A stretch of 64,000 nucleotides of DNA from Pseudomonas kielensis (GTDB taxonomy: Bacteria > Pseudomonadota > Gammaproteobacteria > Pseudomonadales > Pseudomonadaceae). The notes below the pieces were generated by a model, which was not told where the DNA came from, searched no databases, and worked only from the letters and a program-made list of their open reading frames with translations. Made by a program: the position numbers and the translations under genes. This document shows, one piece after another, positions 1-10,019 of the stretch. Location of the stretch: NCBI RefSeq assembly GCF_014236655.1, contig NZ_JACMYG010000014.1, forward strand, positions 62,001 to 126,000, given 5' to 3'. The first letter of the stretch is position 1. Every line of letters starts with the position of its first letter.

Positions 1-553
<553 letters not shown>

Positions 554-716
554 TTACAGGAAGCGCCGTAGCATACATGACCGTACTCGGCCTAGGGAAA
601 CCCTGATTGCGCAGCGTTACCCACAGTCGGGGCCGTTGGTCGCGGCGCACCGCCGGTTTGTGCGACGAAGCTAAGCTCTAGTTGGGGAGTAGGTCTTATC
701 TTCAATGAGGTGAGGG

Positions 717-1037
717 ATGGTTGAGTCGCAAACAAAAGTTACGCAACCCGAGTTGTACGAAAAACTGATAGATCGTCTGGGGGTGGCCCTGGACGCAGTA
801 AAGACCGCCGGGCGGTTGCGTGATGAGCGTCCGCTGGAACTGGAACTTCGCGGGTTGAGCCCCGCAGAGTTCGATCTGATCAAGGCTTATCTGGACCGTA
901 GTGAACGCGAGGCGCATGGAATCTTGTCAGCAGCAGTGATGCACAATGATGCCCCTCGTTCGGCCAAAGTCATCTGGTTGAAAGACAAGGCACCTGGCAG
1001 CGACGCGGTAAAGGTCCGGTCCCTGCAGGTCAAGTAA
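717..1037 (+). CDS. Conserved hypothetical protein, 106 aa, next to leuS
   Basis: A 106-residue soluble protein with no signal peptide, membrane segment or cysteine. The ATG at 717 follows a purine-rich ribosome site (GAGGTGAGGG). The sequence is mostly charged helix: a heptad-like first half (LYEKLIDRLGVALDAVK), then the motif GLSPAEFDLIKAYLDRSE. I do not recognise a named family. Proteins of this size sit between leuS and lnt in other Pseudomonas genomes, so it is likely a genuine lineage-specific gene. It is divergent from leuS and is followed after 137 bp by the YdcF-type gene on the same strand. The function is unknown. Confidence 0.75.
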   Translation: MVESQTKVTQPELYEKLIDRLGVALDAVKTAGRLRDERPLELELRGLSPAEFDLIKAYLDRSEREAHGILSAAVMHNDAPRSAKVIWLKDKAPGSDAVKVRSLQVK

Positions 1038-1174
1038 GTGATCAGGTACATGTTTATCGCCCCGAGCGGGCACAGGAAGTCGCCGGTGATGGTTTTTTGA
1101 TGAAAAGGTCCGTCACCTTGGTTGTCGCTTTACTTCAACCCACTTAGGCTTCGGGCATCTTTCGGAGATGCTCG

Positions 1175-1942
1175 ATGCCCTTTCGTTACTTCGTCAAACA
1201 ACTGCTCATGCCCCCCGGCCTTCTTTTGCTGTTGCTGGTTCTTGCCTGGTGGTTTCGCCGTTCCCGGCCGCGCCTGGCAACCTTTTGTTTTGTCCTGGGT
1301 GCCGGTGGTTTCTGGCTGATGAGCCTGCCGGTGGTGGTGCAATGGGGCGCCACGGCCCTTGAGCGGGAACCGGCGCTGGCGCGCGGTGAGTGGGCGAGCC
1401 TGGCCGAGCGCGCGGACGTGATCGTGGTGCTGGGGGCGGGCCGTGAGCGGGGCGATCCAGCCTGGGGTTCTGACCAGCCGACGGGCGTGGCACTGGAGCG
1501 TGAGCGCTATGCGGCTCGCCTGGCCAAGGCCTCGGGCTTGCCAGTGCTGACCAGTGGCGGCCTGCATTACGGTACGCCACCGACTGAAGCCAAGCTGATG
1601 TCGGATTCGCTGCAGGAGGATTTTGGGGTCACGGTGCGCTGGCAGGAAGGGCGCAGCCGCACGACCTGGGAGAACGCCCAGTTCACCGCCGAACTGCTGC
1701 AGCCATTGGGTTTGAAACGCGTTGTGCTGGTGACCCAGGCGTGGCACATGCCGCGCAGTGTCTGGAGCTTTGAGGCTGCGGGATTGAGCGTGGTACCGGC
1801 CCCGGTGGGCTTTTTGGGCACCGCTACCGCCAACGCCGAGCCATTGGGCGGCTGGCTGCCGACCTTCAAGTCGATCTGGCGCTCCGGGCAGTTGTTGAAT
1901 GAGGCGGTGGGGCAGGCGGGGTATACGCTGTTCTACCGATAG
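1175..1942 (+). CDS. YdcF/ElyC-type DUF218 membrane protein
   Basis: A 255-residue inner-membrane protein with a DUF218 domain. Two hydrophobic segments near residues 10-30 and 34-55 are followed by a soluble domain that starts VIVVLGAGRERG and includes SGLPVLTSGG and the arginine-rich SRTTWENAQF stretch, all typical of YdcF/SanA/ElyC proteins. ElyC in E. coli affects envelope biogenesis, peptidoglycan and the lipid carrier at low temperature; whether this protein does the same is inference. The ATG at 1175 has a GGAG site 7-8 bp upstream. It converges on lnt, which ends 55 bp downstream on the other strand. Confidence 0.85.
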   Translation: MPFRYFVKQLLMPPGLLLLLLVLAWWFRRSRPRLATFCFVLGAGGFWLMSLPVVVQWGATALEREPALARGEWASLAERADVIVVLGAGRERGDPAWGSDQPTGVALERERYAARLAKASGLPVLTSGGLHYGTPPTEAKLMSDSLQEDFGVTVRWQEGRSRTTWENAQFTAELLQPLGLKRVVLVTQAWHMPRSVWSFEAAGLSVVPAPVGFLGTATANAEPLGGWLPTFKSIWRSGQLLNEAVGQAGYTLFYR

Positions 1943-1997
1943 CCCGATGCACCCCTGCAGGCGCTGACCAGCCTGCGCCTGCAAGGGGTGGGGTGTT

Positions 1998-3521
1998 CTA
2001 GACGGTCTTGGCCATCCGGCTGGCCAGCAGTGCCCAGCCAAACAGCAGCAGGCAGAGAACGATCAGCGGCCACGAGCGCCATTGCAGGTACGGTGTCAGG
2101 TTGTGCATCGGCACCACTTCGCCGTAGAGGATGCCGCGTTCGAACTGCGGGATCTGCACGGTGATCTTGCCGAATGGGTCGATCAGCCCGGTGACGCCAT
2201 TGTTGGTTGCCCGAATCATCCAGCGCCCGGCTTCCAGTGCGCGCATCTGCGCCATCTGCAGGTGTTGCAGCGGGCCGATGGAGGTGCCGAACCAGGTGTC
2301 GTTGCTGATCGTCAGCAGCAGGTCACTGCGCGCTGACAGGCTCGCGGCAAACTCCGGGTAGACCACTTCGTAGCAGATGAACGGGGCGATCTGATAGCCC
2401 TTGGCCTGAAGCATCGGCTGGTCGGACGGGCCACGGGCGAAGTCCGACATCGGCAGGTCGAAGAAGGCGATCAGGCCGCGCAGCACGTCCTGCAAGGGCA
2501 CATATTCACCAAACGGCACCAGCTTTTGCTTGAGGTAGGTGCCGTCGCCTTCGCCGACCACGGTAATGCCGTTGTAGAAGCGTTTTTCCTGGTGCACCAC
2601 CTGGCGGATCGGTACGCCGGTAATCAGCGCCGAATCCCGCTCGGCAGCGAAGGTACCCATCATGTTCAGGTAGCCCTCGGCGGACTCCTTGAGTACCGGC
2701 ACCGCGGTTTCCGGCCAGATCAGCAGGTCGACGCGCTTGGAACTCAGGCTCATGTCGCGGTACAGCGCCAGCTGCGAGTTGAGCTGCGCCGGGTCCCACT
2801 TCATGCTTTGTTCGACGTTGCCCTGAATGGCCGCCACGCTCAGCGGCTCGCCGGAGGGGCTGGTCCAGGCGTGGCCCTTGAGCGCGATACCTGCTGCCCA
2901 TGGGCCGACCAGCAGCACCACGCCGGCGGCGATGAAGGCTGGGCGGCGGTTGCGCAGCAGGCGAGGCGCATTGCACAGCAGTGCCGCGGTCAGGGCTATG
3001 GTGAACGACACCAGCCACATCCCACCCACTGGCGCCAGGCCCGAGAGCGGGCCGTCGAGCTGGCTGTAGCCGGAATAGAGCCAGGGGAAGCCGGTCAGGA
3101 ACCAGCCACGGAAGGCTTCCTGGGCAACCCACAAGGCGGCAAAGGCCAGGGCATCGGCCAGCGGCGCTTCGTTACGGCGCAGCCAGCGCGCCCAGACCCA
3201 GGCGGGCAGGGCGAAGAACCAGGCGATCGCTGCGGTGAACAGCAGCATCAGGAACCCGGCAAGCAGCATCGACGCGCCGCCGAAGTGGTGAATGCTGTAG
3301 TAGATCCAGCTGGTACCGGCGCCGAACAGGCCGAAACCGAAGCACCAGCCGCGTCCCAGTGCCTGGCGCGGGCTAAGTTGGCGCAGGCCGGCGTAGAACA
3401 ACCCGGCCGCCAGCAGCGCCAGCGGCCAGATATCGAACGGCGCCAGCGCCAGGGTGGTGATTGCACCGGCCGCCACGGCCAGCAGGTTACCGGGCCAGCC
3501 GGGGCGGGTTATCCAGCGCAT
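1998..3521 (-). CDS. lnt: Apolipoprotein N-acyltransferase
   Basis: Lnt adds the third acyl chain to the N-terminal cysteine of diacylated lipoproteins in the inner membrane, the last step before Lol sorting. It has 507 residues, the normal length. The N-terminal ~200 residues are a run of hydrophobic helices. The periplasmic nitrilase-like domain carries all three catalytic positions: Glu in LLIWPETAVPVL, Lys in YLKQKLVPFGEYVP and Cys in IAPFICYEVVYPEF. It is the last gene of the minus-strand run phoH-ybeY-corC-lnt and begins 15 bp after corC, so co-transcription is likely. Confidence 0.97.
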   Translation of the reverse strand: MRWITRPGWPGNLLAVAAGAITTLALAPFDIWPLALLAAGLFYAGLRQLSPRQALGRGWCFGFGLFGAGTSWIYYSIHHFGGASMLLAGFLMLLFTAAIAWFFALPAWVWARWLRRNEAPLADALAFAALWVAQEAFRGWFLTGFPWLYSGYSQLDGPLSGLAPVGGMWLVSFTIALTAALLCNAPRLLRNRRPAFIAAGVVLLVGPWAAGIALKGHAWTSPSGEPLSVAAIQGNVEQSMKWDPAQLNSQLALYRDMSLSSKRVDLLIWPETAVPVLKESAEGYLNMMGTFAAERDSALITGVPIRQVVHQEKRFYNGITVVGEGDGTYLKQKLVPFGEYVPLQDVLRGLIAFFDLPMSDFARGPSDQPMLQAKGYQIAPFICYEVVYPEFAASLSARSDLLLTISNDTWFGTSIGPLQHLQMAQMRALEAGRWMIRATNNGVTGLIDPFGKITVQIPQFERGILYGEVVPMHNLTPYLQWRSWPLIVLCLLLFGWALLASRMAKTV

Positions 3522-3536
3522 TTCGATCCTTAGGGG

Positions 3537-4376
3537 TTACCGGGCGATAGGTGTCAGGCGCAGCAAGTGGATACGACGGCTATCGGCATTGAGGATGCGG
3601 AAGCGATAGGCGCCGATTTCCGTGATTTCGTTACGTTTTGGCAGATGCCCGAACGCGCTCATCACCAGGCCGCCCACGGTGTCGAATTCGTCGTCGGAGA
3701 ATTCGCTGTCGAAGAACTCGTTGAAGTTCTCGATCGGCGTCAGGGCTTTGATCAGGAAGTCGCCGCTGGGCAGAGGCTTGATGTAGCTGTCTTCTTCGAC
3801 ATCGTGCTCGTCTTCGATGTCGCCGACGATCTGTTCCAGCACGTCTTCGATGGTCACCAGGCCTGCCACTCCGCCGTACTCGTCGATGACGATGGCCATG
3901 TGGTTATGGTTGGCGCGAAACTCGCGCAGCAACACGTTCAGGCGCTTGGACTCCGGTACGAAGGTGGCCGGGCGCAGCAGGTCCTTGATGTTGAAGCTGT
4001 CGCCATTTTCCTTGAGGATCAACGGCAGCAAGTCCTTGGCCAGCAACACGCCCATCACGTCATCGTGGCTTTCGCCGATCACCGGATAGCGCGAGTGAGC
4101 CGAGTCGACCACGGCTGGCAGGAACTCACGGGGAGTCTGGGTCGCCTTGATGCTGACCATCTGCGAGCGCGGCACCATGATGTCGCGCACTTGCAGGTCA
4201 GCCACCTGGATGGCGCCTTCGACGATGGCCAGCGCTTCGCTGTCCAGCAACTTGTTCTGATGGGCATCGCGCAGCAGCTCCAGGAGCTCCTGACGGTTCT
4301 TCGGCTCGTGGGCAAAAGCCTGGGTGAGCTTACCCAGCCATGACTTCTGCCCGTTGCTCGATCGATCTTCGCTCAT
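3537..4376 (-). CDS. corC: CorC/HlyC-type CBS-domain protein
   Basis: A 279-residue cytoplasmic protein with two CBS domains (about residues 65-190; DIMVPRSQM opens the first and HNHMAIVIDEYGG lies in the second) and a C-terminal CorC_HlyC transporter-associated domain (about 200-279). It lacks the membrane DUF21 domain found in larger CorB-type relatives, like enteric CorC (YbeX). E. coli genetics links it to Mg/Co efflux and, through its neighbours YbeY and YbeZ, to ribosome physiology. It lies 5 bp downstream of ybeY and 15 bp upstream of lnt, which supports an operon. Confidence 0.95.
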   Translation of the reverse strand: MSEDRSSNGQKSWLGKLTQAFAHEPKNRQELLELLRDAHQNKLLDSEALAIVEGAIQVADLQVRDIMVPRSQMVSIKATQTPREFLPAVVDSAHSRYPVIGESHDDVMGVLLAKDLLPLILKENGDSFNIKDLLRPATFVPESKRLNVLLREFRANHNHMAIVIDEYGGVAGLVTIEDVLEQIVGDIEDEHDVEEDSYIKPLPSGDFLIKALTPIENFNEFFDSEFSDDEFDTVGGLVMSAFGHLPKRNEITEIGAYRFRILNADSRRIHLLRLTPIAR

Positions 4377-4381
4377 AGCGA

Positions 4382-4876
4382 TTACTCTGAATCCTTTGTT
4401 GTAACAGTAGGGGATAGTTCGTTTTCGTCGTCTGCATAAGGGTCCGGATGACCCAGTTCAGCAAGCAACGTTCGTTCCAGTGCTTCCATTTCCTCGGCTT
4501 CCTCGTCATCTATATGGTCGTAACCAAGCAGATGCAAGCAGCCGTGAATCACCAGGTGGGCCCAGTGGGCGTCCAGCGCCTTGCCTTGCTCGGCGGCTTC
4601 ACGCTCGACCACGGCCACGCAGATCACCAGATCGCCCAGCAGTGGGATGTCGAGAAACTCGTCGGGCACGTCGGCCGGGAACGACAGGACGTTAGTTGCG
4701 TAATCTTTCTGACGCCAGGTGTGATTGAGCTCACGGCCTTCGGCTTCGTCGACCAGGCGAATGGTCATTTCCGAGTCGGCCGTGCGCTGGCGCAGGGCCA
4801 GCTCGCACCATTGACGGAGTTGGGCTTCGCTGGGGGCATTGCCCTGGCTGGCAAGCTGCAGGTCAAGCTCAAGCAT
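4382..4876 (-). CDS. ybeY: Endoribonuclease YbeY
   Basis: YbeY is a single-strand-specific metal-dependent RNase needed for 16S rRNA 3'-end maturation and late 70S ribosome quality control. The 164-residue protein carries the family's zinc motif HxxxHxxxxxH as [11 protein letters not shown] (about residue 117). The acidic C-terminal tail ([12 protein letters not shown]) is longer than in E. coli (155 aa). The ATG at 4874-4876 overlaps the 3' end of phoH by 8 bp (ATGCTTGA), and corC follows 5 bp later, the usual phoH-ybeY-corC order. Confidence 0.97.
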   Translation of the reverse strand: MLELDLQLASQGNAPSEAQLRQWCELALRQRTADSEMTIRLVDEAEGRELNHTWRQKDYATNVLSFPADVPDEFLDIPLLGDLVICVAVVEREAAEQGKALDAHWAHLVIHGCLHLLGYDHIDDEEAEEMEALERTLLAELGHPDPYADDENELSPTVTTKDSE

Positions 4877-5873
4877 CGCGGCGGTTGTCCTTCGGGGCGT
4901 CGGGTACAGCGCGATTTTCGAAGCGCTCGTAGGCTTCGACTATGCGCTGCACCAGCGGGTGGCGCACCACGTCTTTGGGCTTGAAGTGAGTAAAGCTGAT
5001 ACCCGGTACGTCCTCGAGCACTTCAATCACGTGGTTGAGTCCGGACTTGGTGCCCTTGGGCAGATCGACCTGGGTGATGTCGCCGGTGATGACCGCCGTG
5101 GAGCCAAAGCCGATCCGGGTCAGGAACATTTTCATCTGTTCCACGGTGGTGTTCTGGCTTTCGTCGAGGATGATGAAGCTGTTGTTCAGCGTACGTCCGC
5201 GCATGTAGGCCAGCGGCGCGACCTCGATTACCTGGCGTTCGATCAGCTTGGCCACGTATTCGAAACCGAGCATTTCATACAGGGCGTCGTACAGGGGGCG
5301 CAGGTAAGGGTCGATCTTCTGCGACAGGTCGCCCGGCAGGAAGCCGAGTTTCTCGCCCGCTTCGACCGCCGGGCGCACCAGCAGGATGCGGCGAATCTGC
5401 TCGCGCTCCAGGGCATCTACCGCGCAGGCGACAGCCAGGTAGGTCTTGCCGGTACCGGCCGGGCCGATCCCGAAGTTGATGTCGTTAGCGAGGATTTCCT
5501 TCACGTAGCGCTGCTGATTCAAGCCGCGAGGGCGAATCATGCCTTTTTTGGTGCGCAAGGCTACGGCGGGTTCGGCGGGGGCGTGGTTGTCCAGCTCTTC
5601 GACGGCCGATTCCTGCAGGAACAGGTGAACCATGTCCGGCGACAGCTCGCTACCCTTGGTTTCGCGGTAGAGACGGCGCAGCAGGTTTTCCGCCCAGGTG
5701 GTGTGCTTGAGCTCGCCGATCAGTTCGAACTGATTGCCGCGGTTGCGGATCACGATCGCCAGGCGCTGTTCGATCAAGCGCAAATGCTCGTCGAATTGCC
5801 CGCACAGATTGGCGAAGCGGTGAGCCTCAAAGGGCTCGAGGATAAAACGATGCGGTTCTATGGGTGCGTTCAA
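4869..5873 (-). CDS. ybeZ: PhoH-family ATPase (YbeZ)
   Basis: A 334-residue PhoH-like P-loop ATPase that works with YbeY in RNA processing; in E. coli YbeZ binds YbeY. Walker A is [11 protein letters not shown] and Walker B is [10 protein letters not shown] place the start at the TTG at 5873 ([10 protein letters not shown]), because the family's conserved N-terminus begins there and the frame upstream runs into the repeat region. An AAGGGCGG purine-rich stretch precedes it, at longer than ideal spacing. It heads the phoH-ybeY-corC-lnt run; a BIME repeat separates it from miaB. The TTG start is the less certain part of the call. Confidence 0.93.
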   Translation of the reverse strand: MNAPIEPHRFILEPFEAHRFANLCGQFDEHLRLIEQRLAIVIRNRGNQFELIGELKHTTWAENLLRRLYRETKGSELSPDMVHLFLQESAVEELDNHAPAEPAVALRTKKGMIRPRGLNQQRYVKEILANDINFGIGPAGTGKTYLAVACAVDALEREQIRRILLVRPAVEAGEKLGFLPGDLSQKIDPYLRPLYDALYEMLGFEYVAKLIERQVIEVAPLAYMRGRTLNNSFIILDESQNTTVEQMKMFLTRIGFGSTAVITGDITQVDLPKGTKSGLNHVIEVLEDVPGISFTHFKPKDVVRHPLVQRIVEAYERFENRAVPDAPKDNRRDA

Positions 5874-5973
5874 GGTTGTTTTCAGCCGCCCTTGGGCAAT
5901 TAAGATGAAATCAAGGATAACGCCAGTGGCCTGGGTGCGAAAGCTCTTAAATAACCAACGTCGTACGCAGTCC

Positions 5974-6072
5974 CTGTGGGAGCGAGCTTGCTCGCGATGG
6001 CGGCGTGACAGACGACACATTTGCTGAATGTCAGATCGCAATCGCGAGCAAGCTCGGCTCCTACAGTGATCG
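5974..6072. repeat. BIME: two inverted REP elements between miaB and phoH
   Basis: Two REP-type palindromic units face each other: CTGTGGGAGCGAGCTTGCTC begins at 5974, and its inverted, slightly diverged copy lies near 6046-6066 (ATCGCGAGCAAGCTCGGCTC). Each unit can fold on its own and the pair can form a long cruciform. It sits in the 205-bp spacer between the miaB stop and the phoH start, where it could stabilise the miaB mRNA 3' end or attenuate read-through. This REP core is characteristic of the P. fluorescens group. Confidence 0.9.
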
Positions 6073-6078
6073 GCGGTG

Positions 6079-7407
6079 TTATTGGATCAGCGAACCCCGC
6101 AGCGAGTGTGGCTGTGCGGCGTCGATGTGCACGTCGGCGAACTGGCCGATGAGGGTCGGTGTGTCGCAGCGGAAGTTGACGATGCGGTTGTTCTCGGTGC
6201 GCCCCTGCAGTTCGCCAGGGTCTTTTTTCGAGTAGTCGGTGACCAGGATCCGCTGGATCGAGCCGACCATTTGTCGGCTGATTTCGAAGCCTTGCTGATT
6301 GAGGCGATGCTGCAGGGCGTTCAGGCGCTGTTTTTTCAGTTCTTCCGGCGTGTCGTCGGCGAGGTCGGCGGCCGGGGTGCCCGGGCGCTGGCTGTAGACG
6401 AACGAGTAGGAGAAGTCGAAGCCAACGTCTTCGATCAGCTTCATGGTCTGTTCGAAGTCTTTCTCGGTTTCACCCGGGAAGCCGACGATGAAGTCCGAGC
6501 TGATGCAGATGCCCGGCACGGCGGCGCGCAATTTGCGCAGCTTGGACTTGTACTCAAGTGCGGTGTGGTTGCGCTTCATGGCCGAGAGGATTCGGTCCGA
6601 ACCCGATTGCACCGGCAAGTGCAGGTGCTTGACCAGCTCCGGTACGTCGGCGTGGGCCTGGATCAGGCTATCGGAAAACTCCAGCGGGTGGGACGTGGTG
6701 TAGCGGATACGGTCGATGCCGTCGACCGCCGCCACCACCCGGATCAGCTCGGCCAGGTCAGCCAGGCGCCCGTCGTGGGTGGTGCCGCGGTAACCGTTGA
6801 CGTTCTGCCCCAGCAGGGTCACTTCACGCACGCCATTCTCGGCCAGGTGAATGATCTCGGCGATCACGTCATCGAACGGCCGGCTGACTTCTTCGCCACG
6901 GGTGTAGGGCACCACGCAGAAGGTGCAGTACTTGCTGCAGCCTTCCATCACCGAGACATAGGCGCTCGGGCCGTCGATGCGCGGTTCGGGCAGGTGATCG
7001 AATTTTTCGATTTCCGGGAACGAGACGTCGACCTGCGGCAGTTTGGTGATCCGCGCGGCGTCGATCATTTCCGGCAGGCGGTGCAGGGTCTGCGGGCCGA
7101 AAACCACGTCGACATAGGGGGCGCGGTCGCGGATGGCGGCGCCTTCCTGGCTGGCCACGCAGCCGCCGACGGCGATCACCATCTCCGGGTTGGCCAGCTT
7201 CAGCTCACGCCAGCGGCCCAACTGGGAGTACACCCGGTCCTGGGCACGTTCGCGGATCGAGCAGGTGTTGAGCAGAATCACGTCTGCGTCTTCGGCGCGG
7301 GCGGTCACTTCCAGGGCCTGGTGTTCACCCAGCAGATCAACCATGCGCGAGCTGTCGTACTCGTTCATCTGGCAACCGTGGGTTTCGATGTAAAGCTTCT
7401 TGGCCAT
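6079..7407 (-). CDS. miaB: tRNA-2-methylthio-N6-isopentenyladenosine synthase MiaB
   Basis: MiaB is a radical-SAM methylthiotransferase that adds the 2-methylthio group to i6A37 in tRNAs reading UNN codons. The N-terminal UPF0004 domain begins [17 protein letters not shown] and holds the auxiliary-cluster cysteines. The radical-SAM motif CxxxCxxC appears as CSKYCTFC, and the C-terminal TRAM region ends the protein. I use the ATG at 7405-7407 ([11 protein letters not shown]), giving 442 aa, the usual Pseudomonas length; the frame is open 16 codons further upstream but that extension is not conserved-looking. It is divergent from the DUF1820 gene. Confidence 0.97.
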   Translation of the reverse strand: MAKKLYIETHGCQMNEYDSSRMVDLLGEHQALEVTARAEDADVILLNTCSIRERAQDRVYSQLGRWRELKLANPEMVIAVGGCVASQEGAAIRDRAPYVDVVFGPQTLHRLPEMIDAARITKLPQVDVSFPEIEKFDHLPEPRIDGPSAYVSVMEGCSKYCTFCVVPYTRGEEVSRPFDDVIAEIIHLAENGVREVTLLGQNVNGYRGTTHDGRLADLAELIRVVAAVDGIDRIRYTTSHPLEFSDSLIQAHADVPELVKHLHLPVQSGSDRILSAMKRNHTALEYKSKLRKLRAAVPGICISSDFIVGFPGETEKDFEQTMKLIEDVGFDFSYSFVYSQRPGTPAADLADDTPEELKKQRLNALQHRLNQQGFEISRQMVGSIQRILVTDYSKKDPGELQGRTENNRIVNFRCDTPTLIGQFADVHIDAAQPHSLRGSLIQ

Positions 7408-7542
7408 GGACGGGTTCATCACGTGATTCAAAGAACCGCGCATTATAGGGAACAAGTCCTCAGGTTCCTACCGTCGTGCGTCCAGCGGCTATGCTATAGT
7501 TCGCGCCCTCATTTTTATCCCTCGATGTGTTACCCGCCCACC

Positions 7543-7872
7543 ATGACCAAACGTGAAGCTCCAATCTACAAGGTGATTTTCCTCAACCAGGGCCAGGTGT
7601 TCGAAATGTACGCCAAGCAGATCTATCAAAGTGATCTGTGGGGCTTCCTGGAAGTGGAAGAGTTCGTCTTTGGCGAGCGCACGCAAGTGGTCGTCGATCC
7701 GAGCGAAGAGAAGCTCAAGGCGCAGTTCGAAGGCGTGGTGCGCAGTTTTGTGCCGATGCATTCGATTGTGCGCATCGACGAGGTCGAGCGCCTGGGCACG
7801 CCAAAAATCAGCGAAGCCCGTGGCGCGGTCGGCAATGTCATGCCGTTTCCGATGCCAATGCCTGAGAAGTAA
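7543..7872 (+). CDS. DUF1820 family protein
   Basis: A 109-residue cytoplasmic protein of the DUF1820 family, which is common in gammaproteobacteria and has no assigned biochemical role. The start MTKREAPIYKVIFLNQGQVF and the motif GFLEVEEFVFGERTQVVVDP are characteristic. The C-terminus is methionine/proline-rich (MPFPMPMPEK). The ATG is at 7543; the same frame is open far upstream antisense to miaB, but no plausible start lies there. It is divergent from miaB with ~135 bp between the two starts, and a small palindrome follows the stop. Confidence 0.88.
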   Translation: MTKREAPIYKVIFLNQGQVFEMYAKQIYQSDLWGFLEVEEFVFGERTQVVVDPSEEKLKAQFEGVVRSFVPMHSIVRIDEVERLGTPKISEARGAVGNVMPFPMPMPEK

Positions 7873-7894
7873 GCCTTAATACCGCGTCGTCTTC

Positions 7895-7914
7895 ATCGCG
7901 AGCCTGCTCGCGAT
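7895..7914. repeat. Single REP-type palindrome
   Basis: A 20-bp palindrome (ATCGCGAGC-CT-GCTCGCGAT) with perfect 9-bp arms lies between the convergent DUF1820 and Sel1-repeat genes. It resembles one half of the BIMEs elsewhere in the window. No T-tract follows, so it is not a clear intrinsic terminator. Confidence 0.7.
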
Positions 7915-7938
7915 GGGGCCAGGCAGGTCTGTGAAGGC

Positions 7939-8493
7939 TTACGGCAGTGGCGAAAACGGCGTACGCCCATCGGCGTTTTGCAGTTCCATCAGGTACTTGC
8001 GGAAAATCTGCCCCAGCACCTGGGTGGCGACTTCCAGTTCATCGCGTTGCATGTGCTCGGCGACTTCGTCGGCAGTGTCCAGCGCATCTTCGGCGCCGTT
8101 GACCGCAGCCATTTTCAGCACGATGTACGCCTGGACGTTGTTGGCGGGCACGCCTTCGCCGTGGAAGAACATGGTGCCGAGCTTGAATTGCGCCTGGGCG
8201 TGGCCTTGCAGGGAGGCCTTTTCGAAGTAGCTCAGGGCTTGATTGAGGTCGCGCGGTGCATTTTTACCGTCGTAGTAGAACTCGCCCAACTCGTATTGCG
8301 CTTCCGCATCCCCGGCGTCCGACGCTTTCTGGCAGGCTTCAAGGGCCTCCTTCAGGTCTTCAGGCTGGGTATTGAGGGTGCAACGACCCATTGCCGGGAT
8401 CAACAACGAGTTGCCGCCTGCTTGTGCGTGCGCGAGCAGCGGCTGAAGGAGCAACAGGCAGCCCAATGCAAGGGTGCGGCCGGTGCGGTTCAT
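7939..8493 (-). CDS. Secreted Sel1/TPR-repeat protein
   Basis: A 184-residue exported protein. The ATG at 8491-8493 gives an N-terminal signal peptide (RTLALGCLLLLQPLLAHAQA, cleavage expected after AHA/QA). The mature part has Sel1-like repeats: EAQYELGEFYYDGKNAPRD followed by AQAQFKLGTMFFHGEGVPAN, then a degenerate third unit and a helical tail. Sel1 proteins act as scaffolds for protein contacts, often in the periplasm or envelope; the partner here is unknown. It stands alone on the minus strand, upstream (on its own strand) of the REP at 7895 and downstream of hemL. Confidence 0.82.
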   Translation of the reverse strand: MNRTGRTLALGCLLLLQPLLAHAQAGGNSLLIPAMGRCTLNTQPEDLKEALEACQKASDAGDAEAQYELGEFYYDGKNAPRDLNQALSYFEKASLQGHAQAQFKLGTMFFHGEGVPANNVQAYIVLKMAAVNGAEDALDTADEVAEHMQRDELEVATQVLGQIFRKYLMELQNADGRTPFSPLP

Positions 8494-8680
8494 GGGAATC
8501 GACTTACCTCTGAAGGGCGCGCGGACCCATCGAGGGATCCAATAAGCGCGCATTATGAAATAAGCAGGACCATCCTTACAAAGTCTTTACTCGTTTTTCT
8601 GCCGCGCGGGAACTATATCTACCGCTTTTAGCGGGAACTTGGATAGTCGTAGCAGCAAAAAGACAGCAATGTAGGATAAA

Positions 8681-8708
8681 GCTGACGTCGACCCAGGCCG
8701 ACGTCAGC
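8681..8708 (-). terminator. Likely intrinsic terminator of hemL
   Basis: A perfect 10-bp stem GCTGACGTCG / CGACGTCAGC with an 8-nt loop lies 10 bp beyond the hemL stop. On the minus strand it is followed by TTTATCC, a short U-rich stretch. It would end the thiD-thiE-hemL transcript. Confidence 0.75.
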
Positions 8709-8717
8709 GGTTTTGGC

Positions 8718-10001
8718 TTACTTCAGCGCGGCAAATGCACGCTCGGCTGCGTCCAGGGTCAGCTGCAACTCGGCGTCGCCGTGGGCGATCGAGGTGAAGC
8801 CGGCTTCGAAGGCGCTTGGCGCCAGGTACACGCCGCCTTCGAGCATCAGGTGGAAGAAACGCTTGAACAGGTTGGCATCGCTGGCCATGACGTCGTCAAA
8901 GGTCACGATGTCGTCGGCGCCACTGAAGTACAGGCCGAACATGCCACCTGCCTGGGTCGTGACGAACGGAATGCCCGCCGCATCGGCACGCTGTTGCAGG
9001 CCATCGAGCAGGCGGCTGGTGTAGTCACTGAGTTCGGCGTGGAAGCCTGGGCGGCTGATCAGGCGCAGGGTGGTCAGGCCGGCCGCCATCGCCAGCGGGT
9101 TACCCGACAGGGTGCCAGCCTGGTAGACCGGGCCCAGCGGGGCAATGTGCGACATGATTTCGCGCTTGCCGCCGAAGCAACCCACCGGCATGCCGCCGCC
9201 GATGATCTTGCCGAAAGTGCTGAGGTCTGGAGTCACGCCGTAGTACGCCTGGGCGCCGCCCAATGCCACGCGAAAACCGGTCATCACTTCGTCGAAAATC
9301 AGCACCACGCCGTGCTGGTCGCACAGGCTGCGCAGGCCTTCGAGGAAGCCGGGCGCCGGCGGTACGCAGTTCATGTTGCCCGCAACCGGCTCGACGATGA
9401 TGCACGCCACTTCCTGACCGACTTCGCCGAGCATCTTGGCCACGGCATCGATGTCGTTGAACGGCAGTGTCAGGGTGTGCTTGGCAAAGTCGGCGGGCAC
9501 CCCGGCGGAGCTCGGCACACCTTGGGTCAGCAGGCCCGAGCCGGCCTTGACCAGCAGGCTGTCGGAGTGGCCGTGGTAGCAGCCTTCGAACTTGATGATG
9601 CTGTCACGGCCGGTGAAACCACGGGCCAGGCGAATCGCGCTCATGGTCGCTTCAGTGCCGGAGCTGACCATGCGCACCATTTCCATGGACGGGACGATCG
9701 AGCAGACCAGGTCGGCCATTTCGGTTTCCATCGCCGTCGGGGCGCCGTAGGACAGGCCGTGCTCCAGCTGCTTGCGCACCGCGTCCAGCACGTCGGGGTG
9801 GCTGTGGCCGAGAATCATCGGGCCCCAGGAGCCCACGTAGTCGACATAACGCTTGTCGTCTTCGTCCGTCACGTAGGCGCCTTCGGCGTGCTTGAAGAAC
9901 AGCGGAGTGCCGCCCACGCTCTTGAATGCACGTACGGGGGAGTTCACGCCGCCGGGAATGTGTTTCTGGGCATTGGCAAACAGGGTTTCGGAACGAGACA
10001 T
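8718..10001 (-). CDS. hemL: Glutamate-1-semialdehyde 2,1-aminomutase
   Basis: HemL converts glutamate-1-semialdehyde to 5-aminolevulinate with PLP/PMP, the committed step of the C5 route to haem and other tetrapyrroles. The 427-residue protein is full length. The PLP-binding lysine is in [14 protein letters not shown], and [13 protein letters not shown] holds the conserved aspartate. The start is [20 protein letters not shown]. thiE begins upstream on the same strand with an 18-bp gap, so thiD-thiE-hemL form a compact run, an arrangement usual in pseudomonads. Confidence 0.98.
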   Translation of the reverse strand: MSRSETLFANAQKHIPGGVNSPVRAFKSVGGTPLFFKHAEGAYVTDEDDKRYVDYVGSWGPMILGHSHPDVLDAVRKQLEHGLSYGAPTAMETEMADLVCSIVPSMEMVRMVSSGTEATMSAIRLARGFTGRDSIIKFEGCYHGHSDSLLVKAGSGLLTQGVPSSAGVPADFAKHTLTLPFNDIDAVAKMLGEVGQEVACIIVEPVAGNMNCVPPAPGFLEGLRSLCDQHGVVLIFDEVMTGFRVALGGAQAYYGVTPDLSTFGKIIGGGMPVGCFGGKREIMSHIAPLGPVYQAGTLSGNPLAMAAGLTTLRLISRPGFHAELSDYTSRLLDGLQQRADAAGIPFVTTQAGGMFGLYFSGADDIVTFDDVMASDANLFKRFFHLMLEGGVYLAPSAFEAGFTSIAHGDAELQLTLDAAERAFAALK

Positions 10002-10019
10002 GGTAGGGCTCTCAAAAAT

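Noticed and set aside
1130..2041. 303-codon minus-strand frame opposite the YdcF-type gene
   Set aside because: The plus-strand protein has two membrane helices and DUF218 motifs; the minus frame is Gln/Arg/Pro-rich noise.
6076..7455. Long plus-strand open frame antisense to miaB that runs into the DUF1820 gene (598 codons)
   Set aside because: MiaB on the minus strand has all family motifs; the plus-strand reading is a high-GC shadow. Only its last 109 codons (from 7543) are a gene.
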